Below, in pieces: positions 12,101 to 22,200 of a DNA stretch of 64,000 nucleotides; the first letter of the stretch is position 1, and each line of letters opens with the position of its first letter. This DNA comes from Branchiostoma floridae (Eukaryota > Chordata > Leptocardii > Amphioxiformes > Branchiostomatidae). The translations under genes were made by a program, and so were the position numbers. The stretch is from positions 13,292,062 to 13,356,061 of the forward strand of contig NC_049995.1 of assembly GCF_000003815.2 (NCBI RefSeq), given 5' to 3'. A model generated the notes under the pieces. That model was not told the origin of the DNA, ran no database searches, and saw nothing but the letters and a program-made list of their open reading frames with translations.

Positions 12101-15100
12101 TGAACCATTATATACACATTGAGATACAATGTATGTGCCAGGTGCAGGTGTAACAATAGGAAATAAAAATGAAATGGTGAGGACACCAGAAAGGTGTAGT
12201 TTTGGATCTCACTGTTTACCATAGGTAGATATATAACTTAAGAACAATGATGGAATAATTTTGCCAAACGTCAAACCATATCAACCCCCACAACACACCA
12301 TACGCACCATCACAAAACAAAATATTTCAAGCAGGTTTGAGTTTTCAGACTCTTGTTTTTTTCTTCTGGTATAAGAACCAAAGGATGTGTGTGAGATGGG
12401 GGGCTATCCTGTCTCCCTATATTGAGGATTTGAATGTTTGGAATAGGATCTCCATTAGCGGTACCACCGCAGTGGTACAATGCCAAGGTCGGTTGCTATG
12501 TGGGCGGGTCCATAGCTAACCATATTCTTTATGCTGATGACTTTTGTCTTATATGTCTCAGTACTAAGTCTCTTCGGGGATAAGGATATGCGAAGAGGTT
12601 AGTCTTGAAAACGACATATTGTTTAATATTTAAAAAAAAAAAACATTTTCTATGTATTTTCCGTGCGCTCGTCTGTTATAGGACTTTCACACTGAAACCG
12701 AATTAGCAGGAATCAAGCAGAACCAGCCGGAATGAAGTATTTGCAAAATCCGTGCCACATTCGGAGCCATTATTGAGCACTACAGATGGTTAGGGCCTCC
12801 TGTGTTTGTTTACTTTATGGACGCCTCTAATGCCTTTGATCGCGTCAACCATTGGTCGTTGTTCAGCTAATTGATTGACAGAAGGGTCCCGCTGTACCTA
12901 GTTCGTTTTTTTTTCTTCTGGTATAAGAATCAAAGGATGTGTGTGAGATGGGGGGCTATCCTGTCTCCCTAGTTGTCCGTTACTAATGGAGTGCGACAGG
13001 GAAGCCTCCTTTCTCCATATTTGTTAAACGTGTATATTGAGGATTTGAATGTTTGGAATAGGATCTCCATTAGCGGTACCACCGCAGTGGTACAATGCCA
13101 AGGTCGGTTGCTATGTGGGCGGGTCCATAGCTAACCATATTCTTTATGCTGATGACTTTTGTCTTATATGTCTCAGTACTAAGTCTCTTCGGGGATAAGG
13201 ATATGCGAAGAGGTTAGTCTTGAAAACGACATATTGTTTAATATTTAAAAAAAAACATTTTCCATGTATTTTCCGTGCGCTCGTCTGTTATAGGACTTTC
13301 ACACTGAAACCGAATTAGCATGAATCAAGCAGAACCAGCCGGAATGAAGTATTTGCAAAATCCGTGCCACATTCGGGTGGGAATTCCAAATGGACCTTAC
13401 ATCCCCTTCACACGAGAAGGAATGAGCCAAAATGCCGTCAGAATGAATTTCTACTCCTGTGAATTCGTAGTGTATTTTAGATATTATCACTGCATTTCAG
13501 ATATTTTTTGGCCACATTCGGGCAGGATTTGAAGTGGCTTGCCGTTTCGGTTTTTCATCCAATGAGATAAGAATGTTTTGAATAATGTTGGAATGCCGTA
13601 GAATGCGGTCATACTTCAGCTAGAATAGTTAGAATACACTAAGAATACACTGTGAATGCCATTCGATATTTCTCCACTTCGAATGTACCTCGACAGTTTT
13701 TAACATGTCAAAGACTTTCGAGCCAGCCAAAAGAACGGGCACAAATAGCTGGAATGCAGTAAGAATTTCTGGAACACACTACGAATTGCCAGAAATCGTC
13801 AGGAATAAAAAAACATTTTCATTCCGACGGCATTCCGGCTGATTCTTGCTCTCGTGTGAAGGGGGCTTTACTTCAGTATCCACCACCACGTGTAAGACTC
13901 TATGGTGCGAATCTGAAGTTTGTGACCTCATTTGTTTATCTGGGTATACATCATAACCCTACGCTTAGCGATGACGACTGTGTACGTGCGAGGCTGAAGA
14001 GTCTGTATAGTCGTGCTAATTGTACAAATCGCACTTTCTCCCTTTGTTCTCCACCAGTTAAGAAAAACTTGTTTATGGCATAATGTGGCCAAATATTTGG
14101 CGCCCAATAATGGAACTCTGTCAGAGCTAATGTTCTTTCTAAGTGCCGGGTCGCATACAATAACTGTTTCCCGATTAGCATTATTATTTGCCTCAACGGT
14201 GTAGCGCCTGTACAATGTTTGTGTACCATTGGACTGACACTTTTGAATCAAGGCGAAGGAGGGTTTGTTATTCGTTCGTACAAAGATTAATATCCTCCAA
14301 TAATTCTATTATCAAGCACTTGTTGACATGTACTACAAAACACATTTTTTCTGCAACTGCTATGGAATATTGTACAGATAGATGCTTAAGGTATATGTAT
14401 ATATGTGTGATCTTTTGTGTGCCTATGGGTTTTTTTAAACCTGAAATAAAGAATAAAGATAAGGAGGTCTGAACAAGTCAATTGATCGCACCGAGCTCCA
14501 CGAAAACGAAGCTACGTTTTGGGGGTAACAAGACGGCTGAAAGAAATTCCAGCATTCTATGTGTAAATCTAGTGTAACTATTAACGTGACGATAGTAGCG
14601 ACCAATTTGGATTTATGAGCAGGGCTATAAGCTGATGGAATAAATATTAAACATTCTGTGTACTGATTCGCTAGGCAAGATTATTCCCCCTTTTGCCGAA
14701 TTCTACGACGAGAAATCTTGGTGTAAACTATTTTCTAATTTATTCTTCTCCTGGGCACGTATACAATTGCCATGCATGCAACAAACGCAGTGGACAACCA
14801 GTCACAGATACAAGTACCCAACTTTACACCTACATCGACCTCATGTCAGAAACCGGGCACTCCTGCCCACCAACAAAGTAATGCTATTGAGTGCCTCTTT
14901 CTTCCGCTTTCATTAAAATTCTGACGCCCTTAGTGAAACTATATCCACCCCCTTATCAAAGGACTGTACCCAGTGGATGTAGGCTTTTACAAAGATTAGG
15001 CAGAGGAGAGGATTTCAGGGCCCAAATAGCTACACTGAAGTCAGTCCGTATTATCAGCTTAATAGCGGCGGCGTTTTTGACCGAGGTGCTCAAAATAGAA

Positions 15101-15493
15101 CGAACATAGAATGATGTTCGGTTGGAACGGTCCATTGCAATTCTTTCACTTTCTGCAAGGAGGGTACAGCTTCGCAGAAAAGGTCGGATCGTCTTTTTCC
15201 AGGCTGGACATGTCTTTCCGATTCCCCGCCAACCTAAATACATGATAAGCAACCAAGGATATAACCAAGGAAACTACTTGGTGCAACCTTTTACTTGTAC
15301 GTTGAGTGATCACTTAAACTCTCTGGGACAGATGACTTCTGTAGGTGCTTCCCTTCGCAATATTGACTGAAGCGCCCTGTCATGAGCAACAACAAAAAAA
15401 CTTACCTTGGCTCACCAGCCACACATCTGGTCCACCCGGAAATGAAAGAACAATCTGCGCCACCAGAAGACGTAAAATCGTTGTCTTGGCCAT
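90..15493 (-). CDS. Gene A: V-type Ig plus multi-pass membrane protein (3' part beyond window)
   Basis: Five exons join on the minus strand: 15406-15493, 9006-9320, 2328-2432, 581-739 and 90-188. Each has an AG acceptor and GT donor, and every junction is phase 1, so the frame stays open throughout. The product starts with a signal peptide, followed by one V-type Ig domain, a long hydrophobic segment, a linker with 12 cysteines in about 22 residues, and two further hydrophobic segments. The last visible exon ends in a donor (GTAAGT), so the gene continues left of base 1. I do not recognise a named family for the membrane part. It resembles tetraspan proteins only in layout. It is divergent from gene B. 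The Ig and signal exons are solid. The link from the Ig exon to the membrane exons rests on phase and order, across a 6.6-kb intron, so it could be two genes. Confidence 0.7.
581..739 (-). CDS. Gene A exon 4: cysteine-packed linker and transmembrane segment
   Basis: The acceptor has a strong pyrimidine tract (CTTCCTGACATTTTTCCACAG) and the donor is GTAAGA. The 159-bp phase 1-1 exon begins with 12 cysteines interspersed with Thr, then a hydrophobic segment (PLVGVLLAIAVIIMAVV). The Cys block is read from a simple repeat of ACATGT and TTG units. An internal ATG at 666-668 could instead be a start codon if this were a separate gene. Confidence 0.6.
1195..2035. mobile_element. Fold-back (palindromic) element
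   Basis: The left arm (about 1195-1560) and right arm (about 1800-2035) are diverged inverted copies. Both hold the strings CAATGGACCGATCCTGA and TTTCGAACACCTCCG in opposite orientation. The arm ends carry a GGGCAGG motif. A related arm lies at 14830-15150. No coding capacity was recognised. It lies in gene A intron 3. Confidence 0.6.
2328..2432 (-). CDS. Gene A exon 3: first transmembrane helix
   Basis: Acceptor TTCTTCTTTGGCCATAG and donor GTAAGTAT bound a 105-bp phase 1-1 exon. It encodes RPPWWW followed by about 24 hydrophobic residues and ends near MAEICK. The opposite strand also has an open frame with a GTAAGT, but it encodes no recognisable domain. Confidence 0.6.
2850..3790 (-). pseudogene. 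Decayed non-LTR retrotransposon reverse transcriptase
   Basis: On the minus strand, 3516-3761 reads IPWLANFHSGRSQNTRYRG and then QGTKLGPI, the usual fingers/palm motifs of LINE reverse transcriptases. After a frame change, 3540 downward reads FVDDLNIIESL (the Y/F-x-D-D box) and KLNPGKSKAIYV. In-frame stops and shifts show it is dead. It lies inside a gene A intron. Confidence 0.75.
3791..4835. other. Intronic stretch without recognised content
   Basis: No splice-bounded frame, RNA gene or repeat was identified here. It lies within gene A intron 2 and its short open frames have no domain signature. Confidence 0.4.
4836..5349. repeat. Two-copy tandem duplication, period 256-257 bp
   Basis: Unit 1 (about 4836-5092) and unit 2 (5093-5349) are almost identical and differ by a one-base A-run change and a substitution or two. 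Each has a plus-strand frame of about 60 codons containing CPPEPGGSVAGLLVGGVVVG after a possible acceptor (GTGTTCAG). That looks like a short exon, but no partner exons were found. Confidence 0.85.
5355..5399. repeat. Fragment of an interspersed repeat (CCAATCAGAAG ... CGTAAC)
   Basis: The motif run of a Pu/Py box, CCCCATT and TATGAC(G/A)CCGTAAC also occurs near 24060-24105 and, inverted, near 38060-38115. Probably a MITE fragment. Confidence 0.45.
5887..6116. repeat. Tandem array of six 39/42-bp units with a palindromic core
   Basis: Units start at 5887, 5926, 5968, 6010, 6052 and 6091. Each contains GCCGTTTTCTGGATATCCAG, whose core TGGATATCCA is a perfect palindrome, followed by a GGA(A/T)(T/G)C(G/A)TCCT(C/G) spacer. 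Spacings of 39, 42, 42, 42 and 39 bp are all multiples of three, so both strands stay open for about 90-145 codons. Related single motifs lie at 5415-5470 and 6505-6572. Confidence 0.9.
6505..6572. repeat. Two further copies of the TGGATATCCA motif
   Basis: Two TCTGGATATCCAGGAATCG-like motifs sit in a short inverted arrangement about 390 bp from the main array. Confidence 0.7.
7088..7282. mobile_element. MITE-like element with long terminal inverted repeats
   Basis: The left end (TTAATGACCCGCC ... GGTGTACATGGTGT ... CGCCTGG) is matched inverted by the right end (CAGGCGT ... ACACCATATACACC ... GGCGGGCCATTAA). It has no coding capacity. A second member lies at 24606-24765. Confidence 0.75.
8325..8805 (-). 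repeat. Interspersed repeat with CCTCCAT...ATGGAGG end (copy 1)
   Basis: It ends in a CA-rich microsatellite and then ACCTCCATTTTTCATGGAGGT, a hairpin terminus. It is homologous in inverted orientation to 11700-12075 and, more distantly, to 39780-40050 and 47505-48620. Shared internal strings include GGTCAGCATAACTTTA and GGTAGGTGTTTGGAAGAC (written in the orientation of the 11700 copy). Non-coding. Confidence 0.8.
9006..9320 (-). CDS. Gene A exon 2: V-type Ig domain
   Basis: Acceptor TTGTTTACTTTCAG and donor GTAATG bound a 315-bp phase 1-1 exon that fits the signal exon. The Ig V landmarks are GIVWRKDG (C strand), LTNVQQSDFGTYQC (E-F region) and a Y-x-C. At the B strand the expected cysteine is a tryptophan (AEFPWDAD), so the F-strand cysteine is probably unpaired. 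Confidence 0.85.
9321..10697. other. Gene A intron 1, part without recognised features
   Basis: AT-rich sequence with a short (GTA) run near 9678. I see no exon, RNA gene or clear transposon end. Confidence 0.4.
11700..12075 (+). repeat. Interspersed CCTCCATG repeat (copy 2)
   Basis: Starts with TACCTCCATGAAAAATGGAG, then a TG-rich run, GGTCAGCATAACTTTAGAAC and a tail matching copy 1 (GGGCATTCTGGTCAAAATCT). It interrupts the RT debris. Confidence 0.8.
12355..13360 (+). repeat. Segmental duplication inside the RT debris
   Basis: 12355-12745 and 12907-13360 are near-identical. The first copy lacks about 61 bp, which in the second holds the GVRQGSLLSPYLL motif. Both end in ATTAGCA(G/T)GAATCAAGCAGAA. 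Confidence 0.8.
13401..13867. mobile_element. Short TIR element inserted in RT debris
   Basis: The ends CCCCTTCACACGAG and CTCGTGTGAAGGGGG are inverted repeats, flanked by TTAC-like sequence on both sides. The interior is rich in GAATG/CATTC words, with no open frame of note. Confidence 0.65.
14830..15150. mobile_element. Solo arm of the fold-back element
   Basis: Shares CCTGCCCACCAACAAAGTAA, ACCGAGGTGCTCAAAATAGA and GGTCCATTG with the arms at 1195-2035. It lies just downstream of the gene A signal exon, in intron 1. Confidence 0.6.
15406..15493 (-). CDS. Gene A exon 1: start codon and signal peptide
   Basis: ATG at 15491-15493 opens 29 codons: MAKTTILR, a hydrophobic core (LLVAQIVLSF), then a Gly/Pro stretch. 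It ends at donor GTAAGT in phase 1, which joins in frame to the Ig exon. Confidence 0.8.
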
Positions 15494-16080
15494 AGTCAAA
15501 GTTTACTGATCTTAATCCCCAAAAATGTCAGTGAACGTAACCCTCACATCAGCACTCTAATCAGTTGCATTTGTTTCCTGCTACAAAATCACTATGAAAA
15601 AACAGTCCGCCCCTAGGTTACAGTTTCAAAGTCACCGTGAGTGCGCCGACACTGTGCCGTCGTGCCACTACATGGACCCATATCCATCCGCCTTAAGTAA
15701 TCGCAGATTAAGCGATTTTGTGTCACCTGATGGATGACTGAACTGAACACTGAAGCGATTTTGTCGTTCAATTGTTCGGATATTAGGCGACTCCACCAAC
15801 ATGTTTGTTCATAACATGATTTTTACTGACTATAAGGAAATTTCTTGTCTTCGTGAACTTAATTTTTACTTCCGTCCAGACTGCTACGCGGACTAATAGA
15901 ACATCATTTCGGTGTGACTAGTCCACCTGGAAGTTAAATGCATGCTAATTGTCAGTACAGAAATGGCAGTAGCTGTGACCGCCAAGGGACCTTCTTGGTT
16001 CCTGAAGTAACCTTTTTCATCTTATTACACAACTCAGTTTAAAAAGAACCAGGTTTGGTGATTGAAAACTTGACCCCAGC
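15494..16080. promoter_or_regulatory. Divergent interval between genes A and B
   Basis: Only 587 bp separate the two start codons on opposite strands, so it must hold both 5' UTRs and probably a shared promoter. I see no convincing TATA box. An ACTTCCG (ETS-like) word lies near 15869. Transcription start sites cannot be placed from sequence. Confidence 0.55.
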
Positions 16081-16177
16081 ATGGATTTTTTGCCTTGGAC
16101 ATCGGGGCAACGACAGAAACGAGTTTTGTGCTCGTTGGCATTCCCAGTTGTTTTGATCCTTCTATTCCCTGGTGGAG
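16081..16177 (+). CDS. Gene B exon 1: start and signal peptide
   Basis: ATG at 16081 gives 32 codons: a basic N-region (GQRQKR), then VLCSLAFPVVLILLF. Donor GTAAGC leaves phase 1. Confidence 0.85.
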
Positions 16178-19100
16178 GTAAGCAGCAATTTTCAGCCATT
16201 TGAGTCATGTGTTAACGCTTCTTTAACTTTCTAGCATTTTCTTCATCAGCATTTTAATAGTATCTGGCGTGACTTTGAGCGTTACTTGAAAAAAATATTT
16301 AAAAAAATTGCAAATCGTGAATATATTACTAATTTGATGATATTACTGATAATACTTTCAATTTGTCTAATATTATTAGAAACATTTAATTGGTAATGTT
16401 AACGTTAACATTAAGTTACCGCCTACATTAATCATAATTTGGTTAAGATACAAAATCACTTGACATATTAAAAGTGCAACTGATGTGATGAGAGCCAAAA
16501 TCATATACAACATACATTTTCTCAGAGCAATGTAGATTATAGAAAGATCTTTATATGTTTTGCAGTACACTGTTCCGTCACTTCACCTGAGTTCACAGCA
16601 GCCCAGATTGGTCAGGACGTGACAGCTACATGGACCTACTCTCCTCCTGAGGGGAACCCTCCGTTGTTACTCATCAGAGCAGTGAAAGGAGCATCACAAC
16701 AAGTGTTTCAGCATTATGTGCAGACTGGAACAACGTTACTAGAACCAGTTTATGATGGTCGGGTTGAGGTTGTTGTAACAGACTCACAGGTAGACTGTAC
16801 ACTGAAAAACTTTACTGCCACTGATGAGGGATCTTACGAAGCTGAATTTACCTATAGTGGTACTGGAATATGGATTTCTGAAAACAGCTTCACATTTATT
16901 GCTGTCACTGGTGAGTAAGCAGTAAGGAATTGTAGGTCTCTTCAGAAGACTAAGATTTTGCAACATTAGTGGGATGAGGAGGTTTTTTTAAGGACACAAG
17001 GCTGTTCTAAATTCTCTTTCAGAATACATTGTGTGAATTATGTAGTGCTATATGAATCGCATTAAAGGTGTTGTGTATCTCTTAGCATATTGGTAATGTT
17101 ATATTCCGGATTCATTCATGTGCTTTATGGAAACCTTGTCAGCCATCAATAAACATCAAATGTTTAAAAAAACTGAGGAAAACATCATGAATTTTAATTC
17201 ATCCAGTTCGTAGGTCTGTTCAAAATTAGTGGAGAAGGGCACACTTTATTTGGGTTTTTCCATTTTACCTTTCAGTCCCACAGGTCTGTCTAAGACTTGC
17301 CCAAATCAGGGATGCGTATTTTAATTGGAGTGCTTTGAGTTAAAGCACCCCAATTAACTCTATTTGAGAAAACACGGTAGATTATTCTGTGCCAAAACAA
17401 CCCGCAAGTTGGGTACCATCAAAACATACTGTATTTCAATAGATTTCACCCTCCTTCAGGTGTTTTGCTGTGATTTCCGGTATTTAGGCTGACCGGACAA
17501 TAGCAGTTACTACTAAAGTAATGTGTTGTTCTTTCCCTAGAAAATCATTATAAATAGGGTGATAAGCCTCTTGGTGCTAACCACTTTATAAAAATAAACG
17601 ATTACCAAGATTTAAAAAAACACCCCCAGACACCATAGGAATAGCATATACTCTGTCACTTGTCACTTTCAGGATAATTTATGTTGCCACTTCCTCCAAT
17701 GTACGTTTTCGTATCATTTAAGGTAGGGTATTTTAGTGAGCATAAACATTCCTCATGATTTAAACCTTTCTTCCCTAACCCATCTATCAATAGTTATAGC
17801 TCCAGTGTGTCATCAGAACAGTCTCCCCTGTTTGATTCCTTTCTTTTATACATATCAATGTTAGTTCAGAATGATCAGTGGCTTCCATCATTTCTTCACA
17901 GTTCCCCCCGACCCCATCCTCACCATCAGCTTCTACACCACCAGCGTGTCGGAAGGACAGTCCGTCCCACTGACCTGCACGTCCACCCAGGGGAAACCTC
18001 CCTCCCAGGTCACGTGGTGGAAGGGTGATGTGGAGCAGCAACAAGCCGTCTACAACAGCACTCCTAATGCTAGTACTTACCAAGGAGACGCCATGAGTGT
18101 GCTGACTCTATCTGTCCAACCTGCCAACAACCAGGAGACGTACCAGTGTAGGGTCAGTCAGCTGGGGAAGGAGCTGGAGCGGCGGGATTTGCAGCTCAAT
18201 GTCAGATGTAAGTACAGTAAAAAACTGACCGAATAACGTTGCTTACTTTGACAGGTAACGTATTGCAACTGAGATTTTTTTATCATAGCTCTAACCCAAC
18301 ATGTACTGTACTGCAGTCATGACCGATCCCCCTGTCCTGACCGGCTACTCTAGCCCCATCTCCAGCGGAGGTTCCCTGAACCTGACTTGTACCTCGGGTA
18401 ACAGCTACCCTCCAGCCAACATCACATGGACCCGGGTGGGAGTGGGGACAGTGGCTGGAACTGACCAACCACAGACAGACGGACAACATGGCGGAAAAAT
18501 CACGTCACAACAGATCAGTCTTACCAACCTGCAGGCTCGGGACAACGGAGCTCAGTTCAGGTGTACAGCTTCAAACAGTTATCTGGGACAGAATTCCAGT
18601 CTGAGCAGCTCCGCTGTCTCGATGGATGTTAGATGTGAGTACAATTAGAAGTATGAACTTGTACATCATGTGGCTATATCATTATATCTAATGGTCGATA
18701 GTTCGAAAACATGCTTTAAGCATTGACTGTCTGCTACCCATAGTGTCTTGATCTTAGTTTTGAAACTTATTTGTCTCTAAAACGCTAATTCCCTTTCTAC
18801 TAGTTTACCTTGAAGGAATCAACATTACTGGCCACACCAATCCCGTGCCAAGCGGAGGTTCCCTGACCCTGACCTGTACCTCGGGTAACAGCAACCCTCC
18901 TGCCACCATCACATGGACCCGGGTGGGAGGGGTGTCACCAACTGGAACTGACCAACCACAGACAGATGGACAATATGGCGGGAAAATCACGTCACAACAG
19001 ATCAGTCTTACCAACCTGCAGGCTCGGGACAACGGAGCTCAGTTCAAGTGTACAGTCAATAACTCTGCTGTCAGCCAGAGTGAGGAGAAGACTGTTACTA

Positions 19101-19228
19101 TTGATGTACAATGTAAGTCATTGATCAACATTCTCTGATTCTAAAGCTTTATGATATAAGTATTGCAATAACAGAATTGTTATGTTGCAAAAGTTTTTTA
19201 TATGTTTAAACCTAATTGATCCTACGGG

Positions 19229-19270
<42 letters not shown>

Positions 19271-22200
19271 GTTTGTGTGTGTTTATGTATTTATATATTT
19301 AGATTTTTAGATATATACATGTAGTTGTCGTGTTTCATTTTAGATGCACCGGCCAACATCCAAGTGACCTGCAACCTCATTGGCCTGAGTGACCTGAGGG
19401 AGGGTGACACCCTTGTGTGTACCTGTACAGCTGATAGTAACCCAGCCGCCCAGTACAACTGGACAAAGGACAGCACAACTGGTCCCCTTCCTGCAGGTGC
19501 AGTAGTGAACGAAACAGCAGGGACTGTCACCTTCAGCACCCTAGACAGGGCACACAGCGGGGAGTATAGGTGTGCAGCTAACAACGGTATCAGTCCTGAG
19601 GCAACAAATAGCAGCATCACAGTAGATGTCAACTGTAAGTAGAAGTTTTACCTAAAACAATCTTTAGAGACTTTTTGTGCATTTTCCTAAATGACAATTG
19701 TTGCGAAGCTTGATTTGGCGTTACTATCGTCAATATCGGTTTTCCTGGTGCTTGTCAAATACACAAAATGTGAGAAGATAAAAGTTACATGTAAATCTTT
19801 GTCATGACCAACAGGTCCCTTGTGATTCTGCTTTTTAGTGTCTTTAAAGCTCAAATCTAGTGTCTTGATGTTGGAGTTGATCCCACCTAAATAATTATGT
19901 ACATGTAATGTAATGTACCCACCTCTTGTATACTTAACAGTTAAACACATCACACATTTTTTTGTCAAAACAGGCAATACTTCAACAGCTGCATGTATAA
20001 TGTTAAATGTAGAGCATAGAATATTTGATATTGTTCTGCTGTTCCTCAGACCCCACCAGTATCACCTTCATCACTCCCCCTGTGACTGTTGATGAGTATG
20101 ATGACGTCAACCTGACCTGTACAGCTGACAGCAATCCTGAACCTGAACCAGGCAGCTTCAGCTGGGCCTACATAGACGGTACAACTCTAGCGGGCACTGC
20201 AAGTGAGGATGGGTTCAGCTTTACCACAAACATTGCAGTCATCACTTACCAACAGGCGGGGACGTACACATGTACAGCTGGCAACGGGATTGGTGCTGCC
20301 GCTTCTGCAGGGACTAATGTTACTGTGGAATGTGAGTTTGCCATTTTTCCAAAGTAAATTCCATGCAGTTTATTTGAGATTTAAGCAGTTGATTTGCACA
20401 GAAATAAATTATTCTGAGTCATTTACTTAATTGGTAGTGCCTTATTATCATTCTCATCTCAGATTGCTTGAACAAGATTTCCTCATAAGCTCTTCTAAAT
20501 TTCAGACCCTCCCAAGTTCTACCCTTCCACTGGCCCCTACCCAGCAGCTGTTGGTGCAGACGTCTCCATGGAGTGTTCTGCCTTCGCTGTGCCCAACAAT
20601 ATCATCTTCAGCTGGTCCAAGAATGGAACAACTCTGACAAACTCCAGCCGACTCACCATCCAGTCTTCATGGGAAAAAGTGATCCTCACGATCAGCAATG
20701 TGACGGAAGGGGACTACGGGACGTACAACTGTACAGCAGACAATGCAAAAGGGCCAGCAACAACTACCAGAAATCTGTATAAAATAGGTAATTTTTAATA
20801 TTGCATAATACATAATTTACATGTACGTTAGATTCTACTGTTCACAATTTTTTATTGTTATTTTTTTTTAATTTATCTTATGTTTCGTATTAGATTAGTA
20901 TTTAGTTAAGTGGAGGAGGGCACTTTACAAACCTTTTAGGCTTCTCCCCTCCCTGGCACTTTTATTTACTTGTGGTATACTTGTTATTGTTAATAATATA
21001 TTATATTATATAGTATGATTATATTTGTTATTGTTTTTGCCATGTGCGAAATAGATAAACAACAAATATTTAATCGGATATATTTGAAAGCTTAAAAATA
21101 CTTTAGAGGGTCTTAATATCTTATTGTTATCAATGTTTTATGTATTTCTCCCAGGACCACCGAGCAGTCCCAGTGAATTCAGACTCTTGTCCAAGAATAC
21201 CAAGTTCGTTGTTAATATCACCTGGACAGCAGGTTCTCATGGCGAACTGAACACAACTCACACAGTACAGCTGAAAAAAGCAGGGACAGATCAGTGGGAA
21301 GTTGTGGGTAGCCTTGAACAAACTACAGCCCAGCAGCAGCAGCGTACGTTCAACATTGCACTCGACCTGAAGGCACAGCAGGCTGGGGACTATCAGATCA
21401 GAATAAATGCCAGGAACACACAGGGAGAGGCATGGTCTGAGTCTGTGGATCTGAAACTGGAAGGTACATGGAATACATGGAAAACATTTTGTGTCAACCT
21501 TTTATTTACAAGAGGAAAATATACAATGATCTTATCGAGTACGAGGGCTCTATTTTGTTTCTGCATTTTACATTATCATTGACTATAAAAGATGTCAATT
21601 TGAAAGCATTGTAACATTCGACGCGATCAAACTGCGATATAAAGTCAAGTTGGTTGTTTCTTACAGCAAGCCATCGCCTGTCTGGAAGGATGACAACGAA
21701 TGAAAACTGGGTGGAGGCCTTGAAAGACAGCGAGTCAACTGAATTCCGACTAAAGGCAGCTTTGTGGGAGAGAAATGTGAGTCAAAATGCTGAAACTTAA
21801 GAAAGTTTGTTATGTAGTTTTTGTTTTGCTCCTTCATTATTTGATTCTTTATTTTGTATCATTTTAAAAAGGCCTTTAAGAGTTGTCTCAATATTGAAAT
21901 AATGTTACATGTATCTCTGGTTTTGTTTTTCTTGTTGTCTATAATGGATATTTACATAATGTATACACTATACATATTGAGGATTCTGTCAACGTACAAT
22001 GTTCAAACATGTATTAGAAGCTAGTTAAATGATATATCATGCATGTTATCGGGGGAAGAACATAATAATGATGATGTTCTTTTTCTTTCTTTCAACAGTT
22101 GGACACAGTTTTTAGTTCTTTAATCGGATATGAGGGTGCGACCATAACACAGTTCAGGTAAGCCAGTAATCTTGCATTCACTTCTTTCTAGATTAGATCT

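Larger units (their letters stand above)
10698..14480 (+). pseudogene. Broken non-LTR retrotransposon (RT debris)
   Basis: 10780-11315 encodes the RT N-terminal part: LPNGKACGSDGISNEHLK, DNYRPIAITSALSK and MDASKAFDRVNHW. It then meets a stop (SLFS*). The same segment recurs from about 12775. 12970-13140 carries VTNGVRQGSLLSPYLLN and IEDLN. 13880-14080 carries a thumb-like stretch (FVTSFVYLGIHHNPTLS). It ends near 14460 in AATAAAGAATAAAGATAA. Frameshifts, stops, an internal duplication and an inserted TIR element show it is dead. It sits in gene A intron 1. Confidence 0.8.
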
